Below are positions 26,097 through 33,499 of a stretch of 41,068 nt of DNA, piece by piece. Numbering within the stretch: position 1 is the stretch's first letter; every line of letters starts with the position of its first letter. This DNA comes from Collinsella aerofaciens (GTDB lineage: Bacteria > Actinomycetota > Coriobacteriia > Coriobacteriales > Coriobacteriaceae). The notes under the pieces were generated by a model that ran no database searches, was not told the origin of the DNA, and saw nothing but the letters and a program-made list of their open reading frames with translations. The position numbers and the translations under genes are program-made. The stretch is taken from positions 1-41,068 of the forward strand of contig NZ_JADNGN010000017.1 in NCBI RefSeq assembly GCF_015553355.1, in the 5' to 3' direction.

Positions 26097-26140
26097 TGCT
26101 GAATACTCGCAATTTTGCACGTCGCTAAGGTGCCCACCTT
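26097..26140 (-). repeat. Hairpin plus GTGCAAAATTGCGAGTATTC motif, copy B
   Basis: Read on the minus strand, an AAGGT/ACCTT hairpin is followed by CGTGCAAAATTGCGAGTATT. It begins 11 bases after the stop codon of the putative nuclease. The motif matches copy A with few changes while the hairpin stem differs but still pairs. Confidence 0.5.
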
Positions 26141-26150
26141 GTTAGCCGGT

Positions 26151-27341
26151 CTAGCTTCCGGCCCCGAAGATCCTGCCCTCGGGCGCGAAGCTGCTTGTTT
26201 GGTTGAGTGATGGGCTGTCGGGTTCGACAGTCTGCATGTCATCGATTGCCGGAGCCTCGTTAATCGTCGGATCGTCCAATGTGATGCCTTCGAGCATTGC
26301 TTTTTCGAGGTCGATTCGTTGGCGCTCTTCGGAATCCTGGCGAAGCTCCTCCTGGATTCGTTTCTTCTCCTCAATAAACCTTCTGAGTACAAACTGTCTC
26401 AGGTCTTCTTGCATGATTTGAAAGTCTTTTGGCAGACGCGAGGGGCGTATGCCCTCTTTTCGTTGGATCGCCTCCATGACCCTAACGAAAGCGCTGGCAT
26501 GCATAAAGGAATAACGACTGACGGTGATGATTCCGTATCCCATGGACGCAAGCGCATTCTTGCGTTCCTCATCGATGGCGCGGTCTTCTTCCGCGTCATG
26601 ATAAAAACCGTTGTATTCAATGTCTGTGCGAGATTTCTTTAGATACGCATCCATAAAGAACTTTTTGCGTCTCGTGAGATTCTTCGCTGCAGCGGTGACC
26701 TGCACCTCGTAATCGGTCTCAACTCCCTTAATACCAAGCCCTCCTTCGCTTTTGGGCAGCGTTAGCATCATGACAAAGGCCGTTTCCATAGGAGACCGGC
26801 ATCCGTCGCGCACACATTGGATCGCCTTTCGGGCAAGAGCCAGACCGTCGCATCTGGTAATGGAATTAAAGAACTGTTTTAATCTCTCGGTCGAGGTGAG
26901 CGCGAAACGCTCGGTATAGGAGGTGGAAGAGTCGGTTCCAAGGGAGTAAGCGCTGCACAGTTCAAAGTAGTACTCCACTAGTTCGCGAAAAGAAAGATAG
27001 GTGGCGGCCTGAAGTGCGCAAAGCTCAACGCCAACAACGAAGATGCCATCTTTAAGCTCTACAAAGCGTGAGTTCGAGAATCGTTTTGAAGAAACGTGGC
27101 ATTGACAGTCCATCGCGTAGCGCGCGTTCCTGCGATCAAACACCATTACCTCGAGGGAATCATTTGCGTCGAGGGAAACATCATGTTTGGTGAGCCATTC
27201 TGCGGCTGCGTCAAGGAGCGTTCCGGTGGGACATGATCCGTAAATCGCGGCAGGGTTACAGGACTCGATGCCTTTCGCAGACACCGAATGCGCGGCCTGG
27301 TAGACCGCTTTTGCAGTGGTATGTGACAATACGATACTCAT
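26151..27341 (-). CDS. Putative PD-(D/E)xK nuclease-like protein, DUF559-like C-half
   Basis: A 396-residue protein resembling, in layout, coriobacterial proteins that join an AbiEi-like N-terminal half to a DUF559/Vsr-like nuclease domain. Candidate active-site residues are E186 (SPMETA), D231 (FFMDAY) and D240/E242 (RTDIEYNG), followed by DEERKNALASMGYGIITVS, which fits the last strand and helix of that fold. Residues 310-345 are a charged coiled coil and the tail is acidic. There is no Shine-Dalgarno; TATATA stands two bases before the ATG, suggesting a leaderless mRNA. G+C is lower than its neighbours. A restriction or abortive-infection role is inference. Confidence 0.65.
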   Translation of the reverse strand: MSIVLSHTTAKAVYQAAHSVSAKGIESCNPAAIYGSCPTGTLLDAAAEWLTKHDVSLDANDSLEVMVFDRRNARYAMDCQCHVSSKRFSNSRFVELKDGIFVVGVELCALQAATYLSFRELVEYYFELCSAYSLGTDSSTSYTERFALTSTERLKQFFNSITRCDGLALARKAIQCVRDGCRSPMETAFVMMLTLPKSEGGLGIKGVETDYEVQVTAAAKNLTRRKKFFMDAYLKKSRTDIEYNGFYHDAEEDRAIDEERKNALASMGYGIITVSRYSFMHASAFVRVMEAIQRKEGIRPSRLPKDFQIMQEDLRQFVLRRFIEEKKRIQEELRQDSEERQRIDLEKAMLEGITLDDPTINEAPAIDDMQTVEPDSPSLNQTSSFAPEGRIFGAGS

Positions 27342-27343
27342 GC

Positions 27344-27373
27344 TATATATCGTGTCAGCTAATGCCGTGTTGA
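27344..27373 (-). promoter_or_regulatory. Putative leaderless promoter of the nuclease gene
   Basis: On the minus strand TCAACA, an 18-base spacer and TATATA end two bases before the ATG, so transcription should begin at or very near the start codon. No purine-rich ribosome site is present. The -35 match is only 4 of 6. Confidence 0.45.
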
Positions 27374-27489
27374 TGGCGCTGAGTGGAAAAGTCGTTTTAG
27401 AGGTCTAGCCAAATGCTGTCCAAAAGCTTGACGCAATTATGGGTTGGTATGCCCTAAATAAAAGTTTTCGCAGCTTAGCTATAGCATAT

Positions 27490-27509
27490 AAATACTCAAT
27501 TGCTGCACA
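27490..27509 (-). repeat. Third, diverged TGTGCAGCAATTGAGTATTT motif
   Basis: Read on the minus strand this resembles the conserved part of copies A and B (GTGCA, AATTG, AGTATT) but has no attached hairpin. It lies about 150 bases upstream of the nuclease start. The rest of 27374-27664 is A+T-rich with no gene seen, apart from a CCCCGC/GCGGGG hairpin near 27630. Confidence 0.35.
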
Positions 27510-27664
27510 TTTGATATCGATGCATCACCATCCGACAACGAATTACGTGTCGGGAATTGGTCGAAATCGTTCAAAATGAGGGTTCAGAATTTGTGATGGC
27601 AGATCTATCTGTGGAACGTAGGGCGGCCCCGCTGCGGGGTTTCCCGCTGCGAGACCGCTCGTGA

Positions 27665-27687
27665 TCTACGCCGGAGTTTGGCGTAGA
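27665..27687 (-). terminator. Hairpin after the exonuclease gene
   Basis: TCTACGCC pairs with GGCGTAGA, ending six bases from the stop codon of the exonuclease on the minus strand. There is no clear T run. Confidence 0.5.
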
Positions 27688-27692
27688 CGTTT

Positions 27693-28661
27693 CTACTTGG
27701 CAAACAGGTTCTTGAGGTTGAACTCGGCTTGGACGGTGCGAAGCATGAGGTCGGTGTCGTCGAGGCCCAGGTGCTGCTCGTTGGCGTCGGCGGCGAGGGT
27801 GCCACGGCGGCGCGCCCAGTTCTCGAGCGCGGCGGGCGCGGACTCGCGGGGGAGCGAGCGGACGTCGGCATCCAGGCTGCGGCAGATCTGGCGCGAGTCG
27901 ATGACGATGATCTTGCCGGCGCGGCGTGCCTCGGCGTAACCGTCCAGGTGGATCTTGAACCAACTGTCTTCGAACGCGGCGTTATGCGCCATGTACGGGT
28001 ACTTCTTCATAAGTTTGAGCAGCTGCTTCTGCAGTTCCTTGTTCTCGCGGAATGGTTTTTTGCCGTCGATGTCGTCCCAGGTAATGTGATGGATGTTCGA
28101 TAGCGGCACATCCTCGCCGCGGTAGATGTCGGGCAGGCCGCAGTAGTGTGCCTCGGCGTCGTGCGGGACGGCGTCGCTGGTGAGCTCCATGATTTCCCAA
28201 CCCACATTGATGATATAACCGCGCTCGGGTGCACGGCCGGTGGTCTCGATGTCGATACCGAGCACGGTGCCCTGGATGGGCTTGCGGGCGTAGGCCACGC
28301 CGAGCGCGCCGCGGTCGCCGCGGATCTCGCGCATGACCGACGCGGCGGTGCGCTTTTGCATCTTACCGATGGCGGCGCAGGTGTCGGCATCGGACAGGCC
28401 GCGCGAAAGCGTCGCGGGCGTCACGTTGCGCAGGCGCGCCTCGCCAATCTGGTCGCACAGGTCGCGGTTGCGGTCAGCCAGGTCGCGCACGGTGGCAAAG
28501 TCGAAGCTGGGGTCGCCCTCGGCGGTAAAGTACTCGGTTTCGAGCACCTTAAGGGCCTCCTCGCCCTTCTGGCGCTCGGACTCCATGGCGCCGTGATCGC
28601 CATAGATAAACATGGGGATAAACGGCTGACGCTCGTATTCGAGTGCTTGTGAAACGTTCAT
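27693..28661 (-). CDS. DnaQ-like DEDD 3'-5' exonuclease domain protein
   Basis: A 322-residue protein whose C-terminal two-thirds is a DEDDh exonuclease. Exo I is GIDIETTG (D137, E139), Exo II AHNAAFEDSWF (D232) and Exo III HLGLDDTDLML (H and D near residues 299-304). The first 130 residues are a helical, charged domain not recognised. It could act on DNA or RNA ends; there is no polymerase gene nearby to link it to proofreading. AAGGAG stands before the ATG at 28661. It is divergent from the metal exporter gene. Confidence 0.82.
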   Translation of the reverse strand: MNVSQALEYERQPFIPMFIYGDHGAMESERQKGEEALKVLETEYFTAEGDPSFDFATVRDLADRNRDLCDQIGEARLRNVTPATLSRGLSDADTCAAIGKMQKRTAASVMREIRGDRGALGVAYARKPIQGTVLGIDIETTGRAPERGYIINVGWEIMELTSDAVPHDAEAHYCGLPDIYRGEDVPLSNIHHITWDDIDGKKPFRENKELQKQLLKLMKKYPYMAHNAAFEDSWFKIHLDGYAEARRAGKIIVIDSRQICRSLDADVRSLPRESAPAALENWARRRGTLAADANEQHLGLDDTDLMLRTVQAEFNLKNLFAK

Positions 28662-28723
28662 ATAACTGCTCCTTGGACGGGCCGCACCGCGCGGCTCGGG
28701 TTCATTGAGATGTGGCGAGATGA

Positions 28724-28771
28724 TAGTTTACCATGGGCAACTATTGGCATCGCGCCTAGGACAACTACAAT
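28724..28771 (+). promoter_or_regulatory. Exporter promoter with motif shared with metal-regulator promoter
   Basis: TAGT-N4-CATGGGCAACT at 28724-28742, continued as ATTG, matches 22277-22299 in the promoter of the DtxR/MntR-type gene. It overlaps a -35 box TTGGCA (28744-28749), which has a -10 TACAAT (28766-28771) after 16 bases. Binding would block the promoter, so this is a candidate operator. Confidence 0.5.
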
Positions 28772-28833
28772 ACCCTAGTTGACCGCTAGGACTTTTACAA
28801 TGCTGCCGAAAGACATGAAAGGTTCCATCCGTC

Positions 28834-29934
28834 ATGGATTTGCTGATTGATATTCTGCTCGACGCCGGCAAGGACACGCTCTCGCTGGCGCCGTTTTTGT
28901 TGGTGACGTATCTTGCTCTCGAGACACTTGAGCACGTTGCGGGCGACCGCGTCAACGGCGCTATCAAGCGCGCCGGCGCTGCGGGTCCTGTGGCTGGCTC
29001 GCTGCTGGGCATTGTGCCGCAGTGCGGATTTTCGGCCATGGCAGCAACGCTGTACGCCGGCCGTGTCGTGACGCTGGGCACGCTGGTCGCCGTGTTCCTC
29101 TCGACCTCCGATGAGATGCTGCCGCTGTTGCTCGCCGAGCAGGTGCCCGTGCAGACCATGGCGATGCTTTTGGCTTCGAAGGCACTGATCGCGCTGGTCA
29201 CGGGCTTTATCGTGGACGCGGCTATCCGCGGCCTTCGTCGTAATGCCCGCGCGCATGCGGCGATTCGCCGTACCGTGCTGGGGACCGCTGCCAATCCGGC
29301 TCATGTGAACTGCGCGCACGACGACCATACCGGGGGCGACATCATTGATGAAGTGGCCGAGGCGGGCGTGAGCGCCGACCACATCCACGAGTTGTGCGAG
29401 CGCGACCATTGCGGTTGCGATGATGATGAAGATGAACACGAGCGCGACCACGGACACAGCCATGACCACGGTCACGCAGGCGAGCATGAGCACCACCACG
29501 GCCATGGGCACGACCACGGTCACTCCCACGAAGGTGCGCCCGTCCTGTCGATTATCCGCAGCGCGATCTCGCACACCGTGCAGGTTTCGGTTTTTATTTT
29601 CCTGGTGACGCTGATTCTAGTTGCCGTGCTCGAGACCTTCGGAGAGTCCGCGATCGAGCAGTTCCTGCGTGGCAACGAGACGCTCGCCGTCTTGGGCTCG
29701 GCACTCGTCGGCCTGATCCCCAACTGCTCGGCCAGCGTGGTCATTACGCAGCTGTACCTGGAGGGCGCGCTACAGCTGGCGCCGATGCTCGCCGGCACGC
29801 TCATTTCCGCCGGCGTGGGCTATCTTGTCCTGTTCCGCACCAACCGCAGCGCTCGTGAAAACGCCGTGTTCCTGGTCATGATGTACGTCATCGGCGCCGG
29901 CTGGGGCCTTATCCTATCCGCCTTCGGCCTCTAA
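28834..29934 (+). CDS. Putative 10-TM heavy-metal (manganese?) exporter, ArsP_2-like
   Basis: A 366-residue integral membrane protein like those annotated as putative manganese transporter or 10-TM heavy-metal exporter. Two homologous halves each carry a polar pore motif: GIVPQCGFSAM with LSTSDEMLP in the first and GLIPNCSASVVITQLYL in the second. Between them is a soluble loop of about 80 residues packed with His, Asp and Glu (HGHSHDHGH-type repeats), which should bind divalent metal. A shared promoter motif links it to the DtxR/MntR-type gene at 22.4 kb. The metal carried is inferred, not shown. AAAGG is 12 bases from the ATG, a weak site. Confidence 0.85.
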   Translation: MDLLIDILLDAGKDTLSLAPFLLVTYLALETLEHVAGDRVNGAIKRAGAAGPVAGSLLGIVPQCGFSAMAATLYAGRVVTLGTLVAVFLSTSDEMLPLLLAEQVPVQTMAMLLASKALIALVTGFIVDAAIRGLRRNARAHAAIRRTVLGTAANPAHVNCAHDDHTGGDIIDEVAEAGVSADHIHELCERDHCGCDDDEDEHERDHGHSHDHGHAGEHEHHHGHGHDHGHSHEGAPVLSIIRSAISHTVQVSVFIFLVTLILVAVLETFGESAIEQFLRGNETLAVLGSALVGLIPNCSASVVITQLYLEGALQLAPMLAGTLISAGVGYLVLFRTNRSARENAVFLVMMYVIGAGWGLILSAFGL

Positions 29935-29942
29935 GTAGGCCT

Positions 29943-30018
29943 AAAAAATGGGCTTCAAATAGCCATGCTCGGCGCCTGCGCAATGCGGCGACGCATGGCA
30001 TTTTGAAGCCCGTTTTTT
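29943..30018. terminator. Two-tier bidirectional terminator
   Basis: GGGCTTCAAA (29950-29959) pairs with 30002-30011 and CCATGC (29963-29968) with 29993-29998; an A run precedes and a T run follows. It serves the exporter gene and may act on the other strand too. Confidence 0.85.
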
Positions 30019-30053
30019 GTTGAGCCATGGATTCCGAGCGCTCACACCGCTCA

Positions 30054-30097
30054 AAACAAAAAGGTAGATTTCCGGGCATGTCCCGAAAATCTACCTT
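30054..30097 (-). terminator. Terminator of the DUF308-yaiI unit
   Basis: On the minus strand AAGGTAGATTTTCGGG pairs with its downstream arm, followed by TTTTTGTTTT. It ends three bases from the yaiI stop codon. Confidence 0.85.
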
Positions 30098-30099
30098 GG

Positions 30100-30582
30100 T
30101 TAGCGCAGCAGCTCGGTGAGGTTGCGCTTAAAGCGGGCCCGGTCTTCGCTGGTAAATGCCGCCGGACCGCGAGTGCGACCGCCGGCGCGGCGCACCTTCT
30201 TTTCCTCGTGGCGAATAAACAATTGCATGTCGATGGTCGCCTTATCGTAGACGCGCCCGCGCACGCCGATGGCGGCGGCATCGCGCCCGAGCACCATGCT
30301 CGCCAAGCCAATGTCCTGCGTCACGACTACGTCGCCCGCCTGCAGGCGTTCGACAATGGCAAAGTCGGCGCTGTCGGCGCCCACGCTCACATCGAGCGTC
30401 GTGACCCAAAATCCGCGTCGCGCATGCTCGACGTCGCGCGGATCGTCACGGCGAATGTGGCGTTCCAAGTTCTGTGTGCTGTTGCCGGCGATAACGACGG
30501 CGACGCCCGCCCGCCGCGCGCAGTCAATCGACTCGCGCGTGACCGGGCAGGCGTCTGCATCAATAAAGAGCGTTCGCGGCAT
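30100..30582 (-). CDS. YaiI/YqxD family protein (UPF0178, DUF188)
   Basis: A 160-residue protein of the UPF0178 family with an NYN/PIN-like nuclease fold. Characteristic segments are FIDADACPV at the N-terminus, VSVGADSADFAIVE, and DVVVTQDIGLASMVL, whose aspartates would form the acidic site. Biochemical function is not established for the family. It begins immediately after the stop codon of the DUF308 gene, with no spacer, so translation is coupled. A clear terminator follows. Confidence 0.88.
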   Translation of the reverse strand: MPRTLFIDADACPVTRESIDCARRAGVAVVIAGNSTQNLERHIRRDDPRDVEHARRGFWVTTLDVSVGADSADFAIVERLQAGDVVVTQDIGLASMVLGRDAAAIGVRGRVYDKATIDMQLFIRHEEKKVRRAGGRTRGPAAFTSEDRARFKRNLTELLR

Positions 30583-31185
30583 CTAGTGCACCAGTTTGCC
30601 AAATTGAATAGCGCGAACAATCAGCGTTACGCCAAACACCAGCAGTGCGGCGCCGCTAAAGATGACGAGCATCTTGGCCGACCACAACGGATAGATAAAC
30701 ACGAACATGCCGGCGATGATGGAGAGCGCGCCGCTCAGGATGGCGAGGGCACGGTTGGACGAAAGCTCGGACTCCAGAATGGACATGACACCTTCGACAA
30801 TCCAGCCAAAGCCGGCCACGATAACCACCATCGTGGTGAGCGTCGCGGTCGAGAAGGCCTGGTTGCGCAGGATTATGACGCCGCCCAAGATAATGAGCAG
30901 GTTGGAGATGATGCTCGTCACGCGCCAGCCGGTGGGCAGCAGTGGCTCGAAAACAGCGGTAAACAGCCTGATCGCGGCCGTGATCACAAAGTAGAAGCCC
31001 AAGACGGTCGTTAGGAAGACGAGGGACTTGGCGGGCGCAAACAGCAGTGCGATGCCGGCGACGAGCGCCAAGACGCCCGTGATGGCGTAAATCCAGCGCA
31101 CGGCCTTGACGGCCTTGCCTGCCATGCTTTTCTCGTCAAATCCAAACTGGCTCGATTTTTGGTCATCGTTCTTAAAGATGCCCAT
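30583..31185 (-). CDS. HdeD-like DUF308 membrane protein
   Basis: A 200-residue protein with a hydrophilic N-terminus of about 28 residues and six predicted transmembrane segments in repeated pairs, as in the DUF308/HdeD family. Motifs such as ITGVLALVAGIALLFAP and LSGALSIIAGMFVFIYP show the family's recurring G-x3-G-x-hydrophobic pattern. In E. coli HdeD is linked to acid stress, but this cannot be carried over with confidence. AAAGGAG precedes the ATG. It forms a two-gene unit with yaiI. Confidence 0.85.
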   Translation of the reverse strand: MGIFKNDDQKSSQFGFDEKSMAGKAVKAVRWIYAITGVLALVAGIALLFAPAKSLVFLTTVLGFYFVITAAIRLFTAVFEPLLPTGWRVTSIISNLLIILGGVIILRNQAFSTATLTTMVVIVAGFGWIVEGVMSILESELSSNRALAILSGALSIIAGMFVFIYPLWSAKMLVIFSGAALLVFGVTLIVRAIQFGKLVH

Positions 31186-31344
31186 AATGTCTCCTTTCCG
31201 TGCGGCGTAAGCCTTGATCGTTACAACCAGTATCGCCTAAAGGCGCTGGCGTATGGGTCGGGGAGGGCGAAACGTAACCCAAAGGCCCCGAATTGTTTCC
31301 GTTGTTCCCCACGTCGCGATTTTCTATTCAACAGGTGTAGAACA

Positions 31345-31392
31345 TTGCAGCCCTGTTCGTTATTGCCTACGTTTTAGGTTAGATTTTCCTAA
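31345..31392 (+). promoter_or_regulatory. Nitroreductase promoter with iron-box-like site
   Basis: TTGCAG (31345-31350) and TACGTT (31368-31373) are 17 bases apart. TTAGGTTAGATTTTCCTAA follows at 31374-31392 and matches the known DtxR/IdeR 19-bp box at 15 of 19 positions, including both TTAGG/CCTAA arms. This suggests repression by an iron-type DtxR protein. Confidence 0.5.
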
Positions 31393-31420
31393 GAACAATT
31401 GCCCGAAATTGGGGGTCCCT

Positions 31421-32092
31421 ATGAACGAAACAGTTCCCGCGGCGCCGTCGAGCGCGGAGTCGATGGCAAAGCAGGGTTGCGAAAAGCTCGGCTTGGACGC
31501 GTTTGATGCGTTGGTTCGCTGCGCCCGCACGTGCCGTCGCTTTGACGAGTCCATGCGCGTGCCGCGTGAGCTTTTGCTTGAGCTGGCGGAGCTGGCGCAC
31601 CTGACTCCCTGTGGTGCCAATGCTCAGCGTCTGCGTTTTCATGTGGTAAGCGGTGCAGAGGACTGCGCGCGTGTATTTGACGAGCTTGCATGGGCCGGTG
31701 CGCTCAAGGATTGGCCGGGTCCCGATGAGGGCGAGCGCCCGACCGGCTACATCGCGATTCTTGCCGAGCGCGCCGTTCCGGGTAAGCCCGCCGCTCCTAT
31801 TACTGAGGTCGACACGGGCATTGCCGCGCAGACGATGATGCTCGCCGCCCGCAGCGCCACGCCCGAGGTGGCTGCCTGCATGTTCAAGGCCTTTACGCCC
31901 CACGCGATCGATGCCATGGGGCTCGATAGCGACAAGTATGAGCTCAAGCTGATCATGGCGTTTGGCGTTCCGGCCGAGACGCAGGTGATCGATGCGATCG
32001 ATTCCAACCCCGACGGCTCAATTAATTACTGGCGCGACGAGGCGCAGGTGCACCACGTACCCAAGCGCCCGCTTGCCGACGTACTGGTGTAG
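31421..32092 (+). CDS. Nitroreductase-family flavoprotein
   Basis: A 223-residue FMN-dependent oxidoreductase of the nitroreductase family. RCARTCRRFDESM carries the Rx3R-F type FMN-phosphate motif, LTPCGANAQRLRFHVV is the second FMN/substrate segment, and VDTGIAAQTMMLAA the conserved helix. The C-terminal GSINYWRDEAQVHHVPKRPL is typical of the clostridial/coriobacterial subgroup. Natural substrate unknown. The ATG at 31421 is preceded only by GGGGGT; the in-frame region upstream contains the promoter. The possible iron box suggests a link to iron supply. Confidence 0.83.
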   Translation: MNETVPAAPSSAESMAKQGCEKLGLDAFDALVRCARTCRRFDESMRVPRELLLELAELAHLTPCGANAQRLRFHVVSGAEDCARVFDELAWAGALKDWPGPDEGERPTGYIAILAERAVPGKPAAPITEVDTGIAAQTMMLAARSATPEVAACMFKAFTPHAIDAMGLDSDKYELKLIMAFGVPAETQVIDAIDSNPDGSINYWRDEAQVHHVPKRPLADVLV

Positions 32093-32124
32093 CTGAGCGT
32101 CACCGCGGTGTGATCCGGCGGTAA

Positions 32125-32159
32125 ACCACCACAAAGGTACCTGTCCCCTTTGCGGTGGT
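32125..32159. repeat. ACCACCAC hairpin repeat, copy 2 (inverted)
   Basis: ACCACCACAAAGG (32125-32137) pairs with 32147-32159 around TACCTGTCC, the near reverse complement of the loop of the copy at 19422. It lies just before the ribosome site of the next gene. Confidence 0.6.
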
Positions 32160-32174
32160 GCGAGGGGAGGACGT

Positions 32175-32717
32175 GTGGCAGATTTGTATTTGGTGCGGCA
32201 TGGGCAGACTGAGCTCAATGTGCAGAACATTTTGCAGGGTGGGCACGATTCGCCGCTTACGGCGCGCGGGCGCGAGCAGGCGCTGGCGACGCGCGCGGCG
32301 TTTGAGGCGCGTGGCGTGACCTTTGACCGTGTGTATTCCTCGCCGTTGGGCCGGGCGCGGCATACGGCTGAGCTAATTGCTGGTGAGGGCCGCTCGATAG
32401 AGTTGGTCGATGACCTGCGCGAGTGGCATTTGGGCTCGCTGGAGGGTACATCAAATCGCGAGATGCCGCCGCAGCCCTGGGGTGATTATCCGGTGGCCTT
32501 TGGTGGCGAGTCTGAAGGCGAGCTCCAGTCGCGCATGGTCGCGGCGCTGTCCCACATCATGGCCAGGCCGCAGCACGACTGTGTGCTGGCAGTCTCCCAC
32601 GGCTCTTCCTGCCAGGAGTTTCTTGAGTATGTGACTGGCAGGGGAGAGCTACCCGACAACGGTGCCGTGCTTCATTTTGGCTATTGCGACGGTGCGTTTT
32701 CGCTCCTTGATTGGTAA
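32175..32717 (+). CDS. Histidine phosphatase (phosphoglycerate mutase-like) 1
   Basis: A 180-residue branch-1 histidine phosphatase. LVRHGQTELN contains the phosphorylated histidine and RHG core, SSPLGRARHTAE the second arginine, and LAVSHGSS the second catalytic histidine. It is shorter than true phosphoglycerate mutase, so it is more likely a small-molecule phosphatase. GTG is the start, with GGGGAGG four to five bases upstream. A paralogue follows after 17 bases, apparently from tandem duplication. Confidence 0.87.
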   Translation: MADLYLVRHGQTELNVQNILQGGHDSPLTARGREQALATRAAFEARGVTFDRVYSSPLGRARHTAELIAGEGRSIELVDDLREWHLGSLEGTSNREMPPQPWGDYPVAFGGESEGELQSRMVAALSHIMARPQHDCVLAVSHGSSCQEFLEYVTGRGELPDNGAVLHFGYCDGAFSLLDW

Positions 32718-32734
32718 CGAACGAAAGGACCCCT

Positions 32735-33370
32735 ATGAATAAAGACCTGTATCTGGTTCGTCATGGGCAGACAATATTCAACCTTAAGCGCATTATTCAG
32801 GGTTGGAGTGACTCGCCGCTCACGCAGCTGGGATGCGACCAGGCGGCGCGTGCCGGCATGTTCTTACGTGCGCGCGGCATTGAACCCGATCATGCCTACA
32901 CCTCCACACTTCATCGCACCGAGCAGACTATCGCCAACCTGTGGCCGGGCTTGGCGTACGAGCGCCTGGACGGTCTGCGTGAGTGGTTCTTTGGCGACTT
33001 TGAGGCCGAGCGCGTGATGCTTATGCCCGAGCGCCCGTGGCGAGATTTCTATCGTCAGTTTGGCGGCGAGGGCCAGATGCAGGTGCGCGAGCGCATGGCG
33101 GCGACGATAACCGATCTTATGCGACGTCCGGACCACGAGTGCGTGCTCGCGGTGAGCCACGGTTCGGCTATCAAGGAGTTTTTGGACCACGTGCGGGGCG
33201 CGGCGGCCGACGAGCGCGAACGCGTGCCGGGCAACTGCTCAGTGCTGCATTTTGCGTTTGACGATGCGGCCGATACGTTTGAACTGGTCGAAGTCTTTAC
33301 GCAGGAAGACTACGCGCGCGAGCTGGGGCTTGAACCGCTCGTGGCTACTGCGGGTCCGCAGCGCGGATAA
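32735..33370 (+). CDS. Histidine phosphatase (phosphoglycerate mutase-like) 2
   Basis: A 211-residue paralogue of the preceding protein, sharing the LVRHGQT start, the IIQGWSDSPLT counterpart of ILQGGHDSPLT, LREWFFGDFE, and LAVSHGSAIKEFL. It carries a longer C-terminal part (FDDAADTFELVEVFTQEDY). The ATG at 32735 follows AAAGGA; the longer frame starts inside the previous gene. Substrate unknown. The pair ends at a strong terminator shared with the convergent DUF1015-like gene. Confidence 0.87.
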   Translation: MNKDLYLVRHGQTIFNLKRIIQGWSDSPLTQLGCDQAARAGMFLRARGIEPDHAYTSTLHRTEQTIANLWPGLAYERLDGLREWFFGDFEAERVMLMPERPWRDFYRQFGGEGQMQVRERMAATITDLMRRPDHECVLAVSHGSAIKEFLDHVRGAAADERERVPGNCSVLHFAFDDAADTFELVEVFTQEDYARELGLEPLVATAGPQRG

Positions 33371-33413
33371 CGCGAGCGCGGCGGCACGGGTCGTCGGCAT
33401 AACTTCTCGACGC

Positions 33414-33454
33414 AAAAGGGGCGGAGATGCATGTACCTGCTGCATCTCCGCCCC
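33414..33454. terminator. Perfect 14-bp bidirectional terminator
   Basis: GGGGCGGAGATGCA (33418-33431) pairs perfectly with 33441-33454, with AAAA before. It lies between the convergent histidine phosphatase and DUF1015-like genes. Confidence 0.82.
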
Positions 33455-33499
33455 CTGTTTGTTGGGCTGCCGATTTTTGTGCTGGACGGTCTGGTCTTG

